A stretch of DNA of 37,678 nt from an uncultured Erythrobacteraceae bacterium (lineage in GTDB: Bacteria > Pseudomonadota > Alphaproteobacteria > Sphingomonadales > Sphingomonadaceae): positions 1 to 37,678 of the forward strand of contig CAMLQG010000026.1 of assembly GCA_946482075.1 (NCBI GenBank). Direction: 5' to 3'. Both the position numbers and the translations under genes were made by a program. Positions 17,000 to 26,739 of this stretch are shown in pieces; position 1 is the first letter of the stretch; each line of letters opens with the position of its first letter. The notes under the pieces were generated by a model. That model made no database searches, was not told where the DNA came from, and saw nothing but the letters and a program-made list of their open reading frames with translations.

Positions 17000-18532
17000 A
17001 TGAACGGCTCCGCCCCTCTCAAGGGCGGTGCGCTCGCGCTCGCAGCCGTCGCTCTGGCGCTGGGCACGTTCATGCAGGTGCTCGACACCACCATCGCCAA
17101 TGTCTCGCTGCCGACTATCGCCGGCAATCTCGGCGTCAGTTCGGATAGCGGCACCTGGATCGTCACCTCCTTCGCCGTGGCCAATGGTGTCGCCGTTCCG
17201 CTGACCGGCTGGCTGATGGGCCGCTTCGGCGTGGTGAAGACCTTCGTGGCCTCGGTGTTCCTCTTCACGCTCGCATCCTTCCTGTGCGGCATCGCCTGGA
17301 ATCTGCAGTCGCTGATCGCTTTCCGCGTGCTGCAAGGAGCGGTCTCGGGCCCGATGATCCCGGGCAGCCAGGCGCTGCTGCTGGCGATCTTCCCACCCGC
17401 CAGGCGCGCGACGGCGCTGGGCGTCTGGTCGATGACCACGCTGGTCGCCCCGATCGCCGGGCCGATCCTCGGCGGCTATATTTCCGACAATTACCACTGG
17501 AGCTGGATCTTCCTGATCAACGTGCCGGTGGGGCTGTTCTGCGCTTTCGTGTCCTGGCGCATGCTGGCCAGCCGCGAGACGCCCACCCACAAGCTGCCGA
17601 TCGACATGGTGGGAGTCGGCATCCTGATCATCTGGGTGGGCGCGCTGCAGGTCTTCCTCGATCTCGGCAAGAATGCCGACTGGTTCAATTCGCCGATGAT
17701 CGTGGCGATGGCGATCATCGCAGTGGTCGGCTTCTTCGCCTGGCTGATCTGGGAGATGACGGACAAGCATCCGGCGGTGGATTTGAAGCTGTTCAAGAAC
17801 CGCAATTTCGCGCTGGGCGTGCTGGCCTTCTGCATCGGCTATGCGGTGTTCTTCGCCAATGTGCTGCTGGTACCGTTGTGGCTGCAGACGCAGATGGGCT
17901 ACACCGCGACCTGGGCGGGCTTCGTGGCGGCGCCCAGCGGGGTGGTGGCGGTGATCCTGACGCCGCTCGTCGCGCGGTTCAGCAACCGCATCGATCCGCG
18001 CATCCTGGGCTCGGTGTCCTTCGTGGCCTTCGCGCTCTCCTATTTCATGCGGGCCGGTTATAATACGCAGGCGGATTTCTGGGCGCTGACCATGCCGATG
18101 CTGGTGACAGGCGTGGCGATGAGCTGCTTCTTCGTTACCATGCTGACGATCATGCTGGACGGCATTCCGCCCGAAAAGGTCCCGTCCGCCACCGGCATTT
18201 CCAACTTCGCGCGTATCACCGCCGGCAGTTTCGCGGCGTCGATCGTCGTCACGATGATGGACCGGCGCGAGGCGCTGCACCAATCGCGGCTGGTCGATGT
18301 GGTGAAGGAAGGTGCGCCCGCCTATGACCGGGCGGCCGGCTTGATCGGCCATCTGGGCGGAAGCGAGCAGCAGACCGCCGGGATCATCACCCACCAGGTG
18401 GTGCAGCAATCCTACCTGCTGGCGGTGAACGAGCTGTTCTGGATTTCCGGCTGGATCGTGCTGGCGATGGTCGGCCTGATCTGGTTCACCCGGCGCCCGA
18501 AGCCGATGACCGGGCCGGTGGCGATGGATTGA
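17000..18532 (+). CDS. emrB: EmrB-type DHA2 family MFS multidrug transporter
   Basis: 510 aa inner-membrane drug/proton antiporter of the 14-helix DHA2 family. Visible motifs are D1 (LDTTIANVSLPTIAGNLG), motif A (GWLMGRFGVVKTF) and motif C (APIAGPILGGYISD), with hydrophobic segments throughout and the family's late loop (DRREALHQSRLV). It would export hydrophobic or phenolic compounds through the adaptor and channel encoded just upstream. The ATG at 17000 follows AAGGTGG. It is the last gene of the operon; a REP palindrome follows the stop. Placed beside a catabolic cluster, it may export toxic substrate or intermediates. Confidence 0.93.
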   Translation: MNGSAPLKGGALALAAVALALGTFMQVLDTTIANVSLPTIAGNLGVSSDSGTWIVTSFAVANGVAVPLTGWLMGRFGVVKTFVASVFLFTLASFLCGIAWNLQSLIAFRVLQGAVSGPMIPGSQALLLAIFPPARRATALGVWSMTTLVAPIAGPILGGYISDNYHWSWIFLINVPVGLFCAFVSWRMLASRETPTHKLPIDMVGVGILIIWVGALQVFLDLGKNADWFNSPMIVAMAIIAVVGFFAWLIWEMTDKHPAVDLKLFKNRNFALGVLAFCIGYAVFFANVLLVPLWLQTQMGYTATWAGFVAAPSGVVAVILTPLVARFSNRIDPRILGSVSFVAFALSYFMRAGYNTQADFWALTMPMLVTGVAMSCFFVTMLTIMLDGIPPEKVPSATGISNFARITAGSFAASIVVTMMDRREALHQSRLVDVVKEGAPAYDRAAGLIGHLGGSEQQTAGIITHQVVQQSYLLAVNELFWISGWIVLAMVGLIWFTRRPKPMTGPVAMD

Positions 18533-18553
18533 GCTAGGATCTGTAAAGAACCT

Positions 18554-18644
18554 CCGTTCGTCCTGAGCTTGTCGAAGGACCGCCCTTCTTTTCTTCTGTC
18601 GCTGGAAGGGAAAAGCTGCCCTTCGACAGGCTCAGGGCGAACGG
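18554..18644. repeat. Extragenic palindrome, CCGTTCG / CGAACGG family (copy 2)
   Basis: Arms 18554-18582 (CCGTTCGTCCTGAGCTTGTC..) and 18618-18644 (GCCCTTCGACAGGCTCAGGG..). Same family as 8846-8926, again just after a gene end and facing a convergent gene. Confidence 0.88.
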
Positions 18645-18661
18645 GTTCTGGTGTACCGTGA

Positions 18662-18838
18662 TCAATCCTCCAGCTTCGCCCCGTCCAGCAGCCGCACGAT
18701 CTTCGCCGCTTCGGCTTCATCGCTTCGCTTCTCGCCCTTGGTCCGCCCGTGCTTCGCGCGGTTCTGCGCCGCGTTCTCCTGCGCCTTGGCGCGGGCGCGG
18801 GTCTTGCGGGCGAGGCGGAGATTGAGGATTTCGGCCAT
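18662..18838 (-). CDS. DUF4169 family small basic protein
   Basis: 58 aa, beginning MAEILNLRLARKTRARAKAQ and ending KIVRLLDGAKLED. The pattern (MAEIxNLR.ARK.., many Arg/Lys/Ala, NRAKHGRTKGEK, then a short RLLDG helix) is that of the DUF4169 family, widespread in alphaproteobacteria and of unknown function. The charged, Ala-rich middle suggests one long helix. The start ATG at 18838 is the only one giving this match. It is convergent with emrB and divergent from the aldehyde dehydrogenase gene. Confidence 0.82.
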   Translation of the reverse strand: MAEILNLRLARKTRARAKAQENAAQNRAKHGRTKGEKRSDEAEAAKIVRLLDGAKLED

Positions 18839-18943
18839 CGGGCCATTCTAACGCAAGTGTCGCGTCTTTCCTATCGTGGGCTGGGCGGTTCTGTGCGATG
18901 CACGCGTTCACGAAACGACTCAAAGGAATGGGAGAATTCCGCA

Positions 18944-20401
18944 ATGCTGGATACCGCGATCAGGACCGATGCCTTCTTCACCGACGGCGAATGGATGTCG
19001 CCGCTGTCGAACGAAGTGATCGACGTCCGCTCGCCCGCCACGGAAGAGAAGGTGGGGCAGATTCCGCTCGGTTCGGCGGAGGATATCGACCGCGCGGTCA
19101 AGGCCGCGCGCAAAGCGTTCGACACCACCGACTGGCCGTGGCTCCCGATGAAGGAACGGGGCGCCTGGATCCGCAAGATCGCCGACGCGATGGAAGCCCG
19201 CGCCGACGAACTCGCCGCGATTACCACCGCGGAATCGGGCCAGCCGCTCGAAAAGAACGTGCGCTACCAGGTCGGCCTCGCGATCCAGACCTTCCGCTAC
19301 TATGCCGATCTCGCCGATACCTACCAGATCGAGGAACGCAAGCAGGGGCTGGCTACGCCCTTCATCGTGCGCAAGGAAGCGGTCGGCGTGGCGGGCATCA
19401 TCACGCCGTGGAACTCGCCGATCATCACGGCCGCCTTCACTGTGCCGGCCGCGCTCGCGGCGGGCTGCACCGTGGTCTTGAAACCCGCGCCGGAATCGCC
19501 GCTGCATGCCCAGTGGCTGGCGGATGTGATCGATTCCGTCGGCTTGCCGGCGGGCGTGTTCAACGTCGTCCCTGCCGATCGCGAAGCGGGCGAGGCGCTG
19601 GTGCGCCATCCGGGCGTCAACAAGATCAGCTTCACCGGCAGCACGGCGGCCGGGCGGCGCATCGCCTCGATCTGCGGCGAGCAACTCAAGCGCTTCAGCC
19701 TGGAGCTGGGCGGCAAGTCCGCGGCAATCATCCTCGACGATGCGAACCTCGACGAAGTCGTGCCGTGGATCGTCGGCGTCTCCACCATGAACAGCTGCGA
19801 AGCCTGCGTCGGCCAGACCCGTATCCTCGTCCCGCGCGTGCGGCATGACGAGTTCGTGGAGAAGTTCAAGGCGGCATTGGGCTCGCTCAAGATGGGCAAT
19901 CCGCTAGATCCGGAATCCGACATGGGCCCGCTGATCGCCGAACGCCAGCGCGATCGCGTGGAAGGCTATATCAAGATCGGCTTGGACGAAGGCGCTGAAC
20001 TTGCCATGGGCGGTGGCCGCCTGGCGACCGAACCCAAGGGCTGGTTCATCGAGCCGACCTTCTTCGCCAACGTCTCCAACGACATGCGCATCGCGCAGGA
20101 GGAGATTTTCGGGCCCGTGCTTTGCGTGATTCCCTATGATGGCGGCGACGCGGAAGCGGTGAAGATCGCCAATGACAGCGAATACGGCTTGTCGGGCACG
20201 GTGTGGACGGCGGACCAGGACCGCGGCATCGAAGTCGCGCGCCGGGTGCGCACCGGCAACTACGGCGTCAACGTGTTCAACATGGATATTGCTGCGCCCT
20301 TCGGCGGCTTCAAGCAGTCCGGCGTGGGCCGGGCGCTGGGCGTCAACGGGCTGGAAGCCTATTTCGAAGTCAAGGCGATCCATCTGCCGCCGACGGCCTG
20401 A
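18944..20401 (+). CDS. NAD(P)-dependent aldehyde dehydrogenase
   Basis: 485 aa aldehyde dehydrogenase superfamily protein that oxidises an aldehyde to the acid. Catalytic residues are in place: N157 (TPWNSP), E254 (FSLELGGKS) and C288 (SCEACVGQTRIL). The cofactor loop FTGSTAAGR and the EEIFGPV and GGFKQSG motifs are also present. The ATG at 18944 has GGGAGA upstream. It stands alone between a divergent small gene and a convergent PepSY pair. It may serve the nearby catabolic pathway, but family specificity is broad and the substrate cannot be inferred. Confidence 0.94.
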   Translation: MLDTAIRTDAFFTDGEWMSPLSNEVIDVRSPATEEKVGQIPLGSAEDIDRAVKAARKAFDTTDWPWLPMKERGAWIRKIADAMEARADELAAITTAESGQPLEKNVRYQVGLAIQTFRYYADLADTYQIEERKQGLATPFIVRKEAVGVAGIITPWNSPIITAAFTVPAALAAGCTVVLKPAPESPLHAQWLADVIDSVGLPAGVFNVVPADREAGEALVRHPGVNKISFTGSTAAGRRIASICGEQLKRFSLELGGKSAAIILDDANLDEVVPWIVGVSTMNSCEACVGQTRILVPRVRHDEFVEKFKAALGSLKMGNPLDPESDMGPLIAERQRDRVEGYIKIGLDEGAELAMGGGRLATEPKGWFIEPTFFANVSNDMRIAQEEIFGPVLCVIPYDGGDAEAVKIANDSEYGLSGTVWTADQDRGIEVARRVRTGNYGVNVFNMDIAAPFGGFKQSGVGRALGVNGLEAYFEVKAIHLPPTA

Positions 20402-20422
20402 TCGGCGCCTGATCCGCCAGGG

Positions 20423-20605
20423 TCAGGACCGGCGCGCCTTCATCGCCCAGGCGACTGCGAGGACCGGCACGGCGAGCGTCATCCAGGATGCCACGTCGTG
20501 CCACCCTTCGCCGGCGAGCGCGACGACGAGGCCGATCACGCTGAGGATACCGATGACGGTCGGCGCGGCGAAGATCGCGCGCTTGGTCTGGCTAGGCCGC
20601 TTCAT
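20423..20605 (-). CDS. Small two-helix membrane protein next to PepSY gene
   Basis: 60 aa. It has a basic start (MKRPSQTKRA), two hydrophobic stretches (about residues 13-31 and 38-54) and a positive C-terminus (AMKARRS), so it is predicted to be a small inner-membrane hairpin. Its ATG at 20605 overlaps the stop of the PepSY gene by four bases, so it is translated with it. I do not recognise a named family; a helper role for the PepSY protein is inferred only from coupling. Confidence 0.7.
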   Translation of the reverse strand: MKRPSQTKRAIFAAPTVIGILSVIGLVVALAGEGWHDVASWMTLAVPVLAVAWAMKARRS

Positions 20606-21765
20606 GCTGCTTCCACCGCGGCGCCGGTTTCCACTTCCCGGACATGCGCTTCCACGCCCGCGTGCCGCTTGCCAAGCCAGAGATAGAGCCCGCTGCCCAG
20701 CACGATGATCGTGAGCACGTCCAGCACCGCCCAGAGGATCTTGAGCGGCAGCCCGCCATAATCGCCGAAATGGAGCGGCTGGGAGAGGAGCAGCGCCTGC
20801 GCATACCAGGGGAGGGGCCGCGAATCCGTGAAGGTACCGGTTTCCGCATCGATCAGCGCCGGGGTCAGCAGCCGCTCGGTCAGCGGCGTGTCGCCTTGGA
20901 AGAAGACTGAATAATGGTGTTTGGAGCTGAACCCGCCGCCGGGAAAGGCGACGAAGACGGGAGCGTTGCCAGGCAGCGCCTCGCGCGCTTCGCCCATCGC
21001 GCGGTCGAGCGAGACATAGCGCACAGGCGCGAGCGGCGGCTTGTCGGCATAATCGGCCGTCATCTCGGCCACCGCGCCGTTCTGCCACAGCATGATGATC
21101 GGCGTCGCCAGCGTGTTGATCACGCCTGTCAGCCCCACCACGCTGGCCCAGGCCAGCGTCACCACGCCCAGCAGATTGTGGTAGTCGAGCCATTTGAGCC
21201 GCGTGCTGCGCGTGGTCCGCAGCGTCCCGAAGGCCAGCTTGCGCATGAAGGGGGCATAGAGCACCACGCCCGAGACGATCGCGGCGGTGAACAGCAGGCC
21301 CATCGCTCCCAGGAAGAACATGCCCGGCAGGCCCATGAACATGTCGACATGGAGCTGGAGCAGGAAATGCATCACGCCTTCATCGGTCAGTTCGCCCAGG
21401 GGCTTGCCGGTTGACCGGTCGAACAGCTGGCTCGTCATCTGCTCGGGCTTGGCATCCGGCGTCGGCCCGGTGGTGATCACGACCATCGGGTTCTCATCAT
21501 CGAAGGAGAAGAACAGCGGCACTTCGCCCGGGCGCTTGGCCATCGCGCTTGCCAGGACGCTATCGAGCGAATGGAGGCCCGGGGTCTCGCTCGACGAAGC
21601 GACGCCGGGCATGCCGTAGATCGGCTCGCCTTCGGTCAGCACGTCGATCTCTTCGTGGAAGATCAGCGGCAGGCCGGTGATGCACAGCATCAGCAGGAAA
21701 GCCGTGGAGACGATGCTGGTCCATTTGTGGACCAGATACCAGGCGCGGATGGAGTTGCGAGTCAT
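20602..21765 (-). CDS. PepSY-associated transmembrane protein
   Basis: 387 aa membrane protein with four hydrophobic helices (about 15-37, 165-190, 215-240 and 345-370) and the PepSY-associated features: N-terminal RAWYLVHKWTSIVSTAFLLM, a GLPLIFHEEID segment, and KWLDYHNLLGVV with a His in the second pair of helices. Such proteins often accompany TonB-dependent siderophore receptors and may reduce ferric iron, but no receptor or iron gene is next to it here. The start at 21765 is an ATG with only a weak ribosome site. A small membrane protein gene is coupled to its stop. Confidence 0.85.
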   Translation of the reverse strand: MTRNSIRAWYLVHKWTSIVSTAFLLMLCITGLPLIFHEEIDVLTEGEPIYGMPGVASSSETPGLHSLDSVLASAMAKRPGEVPLFFSFDDENPMVVITTGPTPDAKPEQMTSQLFDRSTGKPLGELTDEGVMHFLLQLHVDMFMGLPGMFFLGAMGLLFTAAIVSGVVLYAPFMRKLAFGTLRTTRSTRLKWLDYHNLLGVVTLAWASVVGLTGVINTLATPIIMLWQNGAVAEMTADYADKPPLAPVRYVSLDRAMGEAREALPGNAPVFVAFPGGGFSSKHHYSVFFQGDTPLTERLLTPALIDAETGTFTDSRPLPWYAQALLLSQPLHFGDYGGLPLKILWAVLDVLTIIVLGSGLYLWLGKRHAGVEAHVREVETGAAVEAA

Positions 21766-21905
21766 TGTCAGTAAGCACTAGGGCAGCGGATGGCGGGTTG
21801 GCAAGGGCGCGATCAGCGCGATCGGGCGCGGGGCAAACGCCAGCCATCCGATCTGGAAGATATTCCGTCTTGCCCTTGCGGCTCGGCTCCCCCATGGGCC
21901 CCGCC

Positions 21906-22235
21906 ATGCAACAGACAGCCCTTCCCGAAGCGACGAGCGAGAAGACGGTGATCGAGGCGATCGCCCGTCTGCGGCTGATCGTCGCACGCTACAATGGCAG
22001 CGAGATGCGCCTCGCACCGCACCAGCTGTTCGTCCGCCACGGCGATTTGTTCCTGCGTGCCTTCAATCCGATGAAGAACTGGCGCAGCGAAGAGGAACGG
22101 CGGCTTGGCAGCTTCAAGCTCGCCGGGCTTTCGGATATCAGGCTGACCGAAGAAGAATTCGAACCGCTCCCGGATTTCGACACCGCCCCCCCGCGCGAGG
22201 ACGATCAGCACCTGTTCGCGGTAGCCATGGCCTGA
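21906..22235 (+). CDS. Small WYL-like domain protein
   Basis: 109 aa (113 if the ATG at 21894 is used; neither has a clear ribosome site). The sequence follows the shape of a WYL sensor domain: VIEAIARLRLIVARYNG, then MRLAPHQLFVRHGDLFLRAF, then LGSFKLAGLSDIRLTEEEF. There is no DNA-binding domain. WYL domains bind nucleic acids or small ligands, usually as part of a regulator, so a stand-alone copy is unusual. Assignment is by pattern and not certain. The gene is divergent from the PepSY gene and convergent with the broken regulator. Confidence 0.6.
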   Translation: MQQTALPEATSEKTVIEAIARLRLIVARYNGSEMRLAPHQLFVRHGDLFLRAFNPMKNWRSEEERRLGSFKLAGLSDIRLTEEEFEPLPDFDTAPPREDDQHLFAVAMA

Positions 22236-22258
22236 GGGCTGACATCACTGCTCGCGCG

Positions 22259-23822
22259 TTACAGCCTCAAATCGCCCAGCGTCCGCGCGATCTGCGTGCG
22301 TCCTGCTTCATCGGAAAACGGAAACGATGCCAGGAACGCCCCTGCGTCCAGCGCAGGATCGCTGCGCCGGGCCTGCGCGATCCAGTAGGCGCCCCGTTCC
22401 TGATTGCCGGCGAGATGGGTGGCGATCGCCGCGATGACCGCGATATGCTTATGCGCGCCGGGCGACCGGGCCGCGCGTTCTGCCAGCACCGCCGCTTCGC
22501 GATAATTCCCCTGCAGTACCTGGCTGAGGCCGCAAGTGGCGATCATCGCATAGCGCAGCGGGTCCAGCGGGCTCAGCCGCAGGGCAAGCTGCGCATCGCG
22601 CTCCCCTTCTTGCGCCTCGCCCGACAGCGTCCGGGCCCATGCTCTCGAATAGATGCCCTGGGCATAGTTCGGGCTGATCGCGGTCGCCCGGTTCAGCCAT
22701 TCGATGCTTTCGGCAAGATCGCCGTGCAGCCACAGGGACCGACCCATGTTGAGCTGGCAGAACGGGTCCAGCGGATCGAGATGGAGCGCGCGCTCGGCGC
22801 ATTCACGGGCTCGTTCCGCCTCTTCCTCGCGATCGGCGGAATAGGACAGGAAAGCATTCTGGAAGCGGGTGAAGGATTGCCCGGCATGGCCGCGCGCGAA
22901 ATCCGGGTCCTGGTCGGTCGCGGCGTGGAACATCCGCGAAGCGACCAGATTGTCCGCGCGATTGAAGCGGAACATGTGATCCAGCCCGACGTGGAAAGCG
23001 GACCAGGCCCCCAGCGCGCCGGAATCCCTCGCGCGTGCCGTCTGGGCTTCGTGCAGCTGTATGCGCAGCTCCAGCGCGGCGACCACATTCGCCGCCATCT
23101 CGCGCCGCGTCTCGTGCAGCCGTTCGAGCGCATCCTCGTAGGTTTCGGCCCAGATCACCCCTCCGCTGGCCGTCTCGACCAGCTCGACCGAGATCGTCAT
23201 GGCTTCCCGGGCGATCGTCAGGCTTCCCGTCAGGCAATAGCCGACGCCGAGTGCGCTTCCCGCCTCACGGCAATCCACCTGCTCGCCCCGGAAGCGGAAG
23301 GACGATCCTCGCGCGATCACGAACAGCCAGTGCAGCCGGGCAAGGTCGGCGATGAGTTCATCCGCCAGCGCATCGGCCATGAACGCGTTCGCCCCGATAT
23401 CTCCTGCCATGCGGAAAGGGAGGACCGCGATGGAAGGCTTGGCGTCCCGGGCGGGATCGACCGGCGGAGTGGGGTGGCGCGCCTGTGCCGGCACGGTGGA
23501 GGGAGGGCTGCCTGACGAAGCTGACGTCGCCCACGAAGCGGAAGCCCCTGCCGTGGACGGTGCGCACCAGCCGCTGGCGTGCGCCGTCATCATCCAGCGC
23601 CTTGCGCGCCAGCTTGACGCGGGCGGCCAAGGTCGCTTCCGAGACGATCCGGTTGTTCCAGATCCGCTCGATGATCTCGTCCTTGCTGACCAGCCGGTCG
23701 GGATTGGACGCAAGCAGTAGGAGGAGAGAGAGGACCTGAGGTTCGATCGGCTGCGACACGCTCGCGCGGCGCAGCTCGAAACGGGCAGGATCGAGCTCGA
23801 AATCCTCGAACCGGTAGATCAT
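22259..23822 (-). pseudogene. Frameshifted winged-helix / TPR transcriptional regulator
   Basis: Two overlapping frames make up one gene. From 23822 the first frame gives an OmpR/CadC-type DNA-binding domain (YRFEDFELDPARFELRR to VRTVHGRGFRFVGDVS, about residues 1-95). The second frame, offset by one base, carries the partner region: a SIAVLPF.. FlgO/adenylate-cyclase-associated domain (about 23430 downwards), then TPR-like repeats (AERALHLDPLDPFCQLNMGR, NRATAISPNYAQGIYS). The switch must lie between about 23540 and 23430, in a linker with CCCTCCCTCC. One base too many, or a +1 shift, joins them into about 520 aa. It could be a real inactivation, a sequencing error or a recoded gene. It is divergent from the tautomerase gene. 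Confidence 0.8.
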
Positions 23823-23955
23823 GGTCTCGTCGCCGGACAAAATCCGATCCCCTCCATGAATTCTCCATGCCGTCTTCAAGCATGGCTCTGCAGCGTCAGC
23901 TATCCCGGCGTCATCAGATCATTCCGATCTGACGAATAGCAGAGAGGAGACGGCA

Positions 23956-24180
23956 ATGCCGCTAGTTACGATCGATGTCATCAAGGATGTGTTCTGCGCC
24001 GAACAGAAGCGCGCTCTGATCACCAATGTCACCGAAGCCATGATCGCGGTGGAAGGCGAAGCGATGCGCCAGGTCACCTGGGTCCGCATCAACGAGGTCG
24101 AGCAGGGCGACTGGGCGATCGGCGGGCAGATGCTCGCTGCAAGCGATGTCCATGCGCTGGCGGGCGGGCAGGCAGCCTGA
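23956..24180 (+). CDS. 4-oxalocrotonate tautomerase-like protein
   Basis: 74 aa, right for the tautomerase superfamily. Met is followed by Pro2, the catalytic base after Met removal (MPLVTIDVIKDVF). The later VTWVRINEVEQGDWAIGGQ matches the second beta strand region. Relatives isomerise enol/keto acids in aromatic meta-cleavage or act as promiscuous hydratases. The ATG at 23956 follows GAGAGGAGACGG. It is divergent (133-base gap) from the frameshifted regulator, its natural candidate controller, and ends at a hairpin terminator. Confidence 0.87.
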   Translation: MPLVTIDVIKDVFCAEQKRALITNVTEAMIAVEGEAMRQVTWVRINEVEQGDWAIGGQMLAASDVHALAGGQAA

Positions 24181-24211
24181 CTCCGGACTGCGATACCCCC
24201 CGCATCGCAGC

Positions 24212-24249
24212 GGGCCGGAAGGGATCATTCCTTCCGGCCCGGTTGTCTT
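24212..24249 (+). terminator. Intrinsic-type terminator after the tautomerase gene
   Basis: GGGCCGGAAGG (24212-24222) and CCTTCCGGCCC (24230-24240) form an exact 11-bp stem with a 7-base loop, followed by GGTTGTCTT. The T-run is interrupted, so strength is uncertain. Confidence 0.75.
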
Positions 24250-24331
24250 GTAGGGGCGGAGTTTGGGCGCATGGGCGCGCCCAGGGGAGCAAGTAGCCGA
24301 TGTTCGATGCCCTGGACTCCGTCATCCTTGC

Positions 24332-25810
24332 ATGGTCCGCATGGGCGCTCTGATGCTCCAGGGCACCGGCTCGGATGTGGGCAAGTCCGTGCTCGTGGCG
24401 GGGCTGTGCCGCGCCTTCGTCAATCGCGGCCTGTCCGTGCTGCCGTTCAAGCCGCAGAACATGTCGAACAATGCCGCCGTCACCGAGGATGGAGGCGAAA
24501 TCGGCCGCGCGCAGGCGCTGCAGGCGCTCGCCTGCCGGGCGGAGCCGCATACGGACATGAACCCGGTGCTGCTGAAACCGCAGGCCGATCGCACCTCGCA
24601 GCTGATCGTCCAAGGCCGGGTCCGGGGAACGCTCGGCAGCGCGAATTTCCGCGAGGGGCGCCGGCCGCTATTGCCCGAAGTACTCGAAAGCCATGCAAGG
24701 CTGCGCGCGCGGTGCGATCTGGTGATCGTGGAAGGTGCGGGCTCGCCGGCGGAGATCAACCTGCGGGCGGGCGACATCGCGAATATGGGCTTCGCCCGCG
24801 CGGCCAGCGTGCCGGTGGTGCTGGTGGGCGATATCGATCGCGGCGGCGTGATCGCGTCGGTCGTCGGCACGCATGCGGTGCTCGATCCGGCAGATGCCGC
24901 GATGATCCGGGGCTTCCTCATCAACAAGTTCCGCGGCGATCCCGCGCTCTTCGCGGACGGCTATGCCGAGATCGAGCGGCGTTCCGGCTGGCGCGGCTAT
25001 GGCCTCGTACCCTGGCTCGCAGCCGCCGCCCGCCTGCCGAGCGAGGATGCCGTTGTGCTCGACCGCCCGCGCGAAGCGTCCGGCGGGCGTGTTCGTATCG
25101 CGTGTCCGATCCTGCCGCGCATCGCCAATTTCGATGATCTCGACCCGCTGCGTGCCGAAAGCCGGGTGGCTCTGGTGATGGTGCCGCCCGGCCGGCCGAT
25201 TCCCGCCGATGCCGATCTGATCGTCCTGCCCGGCTCCAAGGCGACGATCGCCGACATGCAGGCGATCCGCGAACAGGGCTGGGATATCGACATTCGGGCG
25301 CACCACCGGCGCGGGGGCGCGATCCTGGGGATCTGCGGCGGCTACCAGATGCTCGGCCGGCGGATCGCCGATCCGGACGGGATCGAGGGGCCGGCGGGAG
25401 AGATCGCGGGGCTGGGCCTGCTCGATGTCGAGACCGTCCTGCGGCCGGCGAAGACCTTGCGGTGCGTGACGGGCTGGGCATGGGGGACGTCGGGTGCGTC
25501 CTTCGCCGGTTACGAGATGCATATGGGCGAGACGGACGGTTCCGATCGCGCACGGCCCTTCGCCATGTTGGAGGGCGGTCGCACCGACGGCGCGGTCAGC
25601 GCCGATGGCCGTGTCGTCGGCAGCTATGTCCATGGCGCGCTGGCGAGCACGGCGTTGCGCGCAGCCCTGCTGGAAAGGCTCGGTGGGGCGTCGGACGGGC
25701 AGGACCATCGCGCGGCGGTGGACAACGCGCTCGATGCGATCGCAGGCGAGCTGGAACGCCATGTCGACCTCGACGGCTTGCTGGCGCTGGCGCAAGGGGC
25801 CGATCGCTGA
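24332..25810 (+). CDS. cobQ: Cobyric acid synthase (adenosylcobyric acid synthase, glutamine-hydrolysing)
   Basis: 492 aa (489 from the ATG at 24341; neither start has a strong ribosome site). The N-terminal ATP-binding domain carries [11 protein letters not shown] and [14 protein letters not shown], with [11 protein letters not shown] in the middle. The C-terminal class I glutaminase domain has the nucleophile Cys near residue 335 in [11 protein letters not shown] and the His near 434 in SYVHG. The enzyme amidates four side chains of adenosylcobyrinic a,c-diamide in cobalamin synthesis. No other cob gene and no recognisable cobalamin riboswitch are in the window; the upstream 90 bases show nothing clear. 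It is convergent with an SDR gene. Confidence 0.95.
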   Translation: MVRMGALMLQGTGSDVGKSVLVAGLCRAFVNRGLSVLPFKPQNMSNNAAVTEDGGEIGRAQALQALACRAEPHTDMNPVLLKPQADRTSQLIVQGRVRGTLGSANFREGRRPLLPEVLESHARLRARCDLVIVEGAGSPAEINLRAGDIANMGFARAASVPVVLVGDIDRGGVIASVVGTHAVLDPADAAMIRGFLINKFRGDPALFADGYAEIERRSGWRGYGLVPWLAAAARLPSEDAVVLDRPREASGGRVRIACPILPRIANFDDLDPLRAESRVALVMVPPGRPIPADADLIVLPGSKATIADMQAIREQGWDIDIRAHHRRGGAILGICGGYQMLGRRIADPDGIEGPAGEIAGLGLLDVETVLRPAKTLRCVTGWAWGTSGASFAGYEMHMGETDGSDRARPFAMLEGGRTDGAVSADGRVVGSYVHGALASTALRAALLERLGGASDGQDHRAAVDNALDAIAGELERHVDLDGLLALAQGADR

Positions 25811-25838
25811 AGCCGTCACCCGGCTCTGCGGCTGAACC

Positions 25839-26537
25839 TCACCAGGGATGTTCCTCGCCATTCCACTTCAGGAACTTGCCGCTGTCGGCGATGGTCAGCG
25901 CCTTGACCACGCGATGGATGCCTCCACCGCTTTCCTCGGGTGAAATATCGGCTCCAGGACCGGCCATGTCCGTGCGCACGTAGCCGGGATGGATGGGGAT
26001 CACGGTGAAATTGCGGGGGCGCAACTCGGCGGCCATCAGCTGCGCCATGCGGTTCAGGCCGCCCTTGGCGCTGGCATAGGCGTAAAGATACAGGCCCTTC
26101 GAATCATAGGCGGATGAGCCCCACTCGCTCGAGATGAACACGATCTTCGGCGCCCGGCTTCTTTCAAGCTTGGCCATGAACGCCTGGGCAACGCGAAGCG
26201 GGCCGATCATCATCGTATCGAGGACCTGGCGCCAGGCGTCATAATCGATGTCGTCGATCCGCTGGCGATCGAAATTGCCGACGATCCCGGCATTGTTGAT
26301 CAACACATCGATGGCGACGTCGCCGATTTCGGCGGCCGCCCGGTCGATCGAGCTGAAATCGGTCACGTCCATGCCGTGCAGCGTGACCAGCCCGGTTTCG
26401 GCAGCGAGTTCGTGGAGTTCGTCAGCCTGCTCGGGCTTGCGGCATAGCGCATAGACCCTGTCCCCCGCCCTCGCGAAAGCTCGCGCCGTTGCCAGGCCGA
26501 TACCGCGGTTTGCTCCCGTGATCGCCACTGCTTCCAT
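25839..26537 (-). CDS. SDR family oxidoreductase
   Basis: 232 aa short-chain dehydrogenase. The start EAVAITGANRGIGLATAR holds the TGxxxGxG cofactor motif. NNAG, a Ser in VFISSEWGS and YASAK give the classical active site. It is nearest in feel to small SDRs annotated as C-factor-like proteins, often NADP-linked carbonyl reductases. Start ATG at 26537. It is convergent with cobQ. It is the last ordinary chromosomal gene before the repeat-rich gap and accessory island. Confidence 0.9.
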   Translation of the reverse strand: MEAVAITGANRGIGLATARAFARAGDRVYALCRKPEQADELHELAAETGLVTLHGMDVTDFSSIDRAAAEIGDVAIDVLINNAGIVGNFDRQRIDDIDYDAWRQVLDTMMIGPLRVAQAFMAKLERSRAPKIVFISSEWGSSAYDSKGLYLYAYASAKGGLNRMAQLMAAELRPRNFTVIPIHPGYVRTDMAGPGADISPEESGGGIHRVVKALTIADSGKFLKWNGEEHPW

Positions 26538-26739
26538 CGGTCGGGTCTATCCTTGCATGGGCTGCGCGGATCGGCAGCGGACAATCAAAGATCGAGAGGG
26601 TAGCCGGGCAGGGGAACCTCGCCCAGCGAAAATCTCGGCGGAACCGACCTGGAACGATCCGCCCGAAGGCGAAAATCGATTCCGTTTTCAAGGGATTGGT
26701 GCGCGAAGCAGTCCTGAGCGAACGCCGCTCTGGTACCGA

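Noticed and set aside
16958..18409. 483-aa His/Asp-rich frame opposite emrB
   Set aside because: Low-complexity antisense product of a membrane-protein gene; no recognisable domain.
24250..24331. Cobalamin riboswitch before cobQ
   Set aside because: Too short, and no conserved B12-box-like sequence or multi-helix fold was visible.
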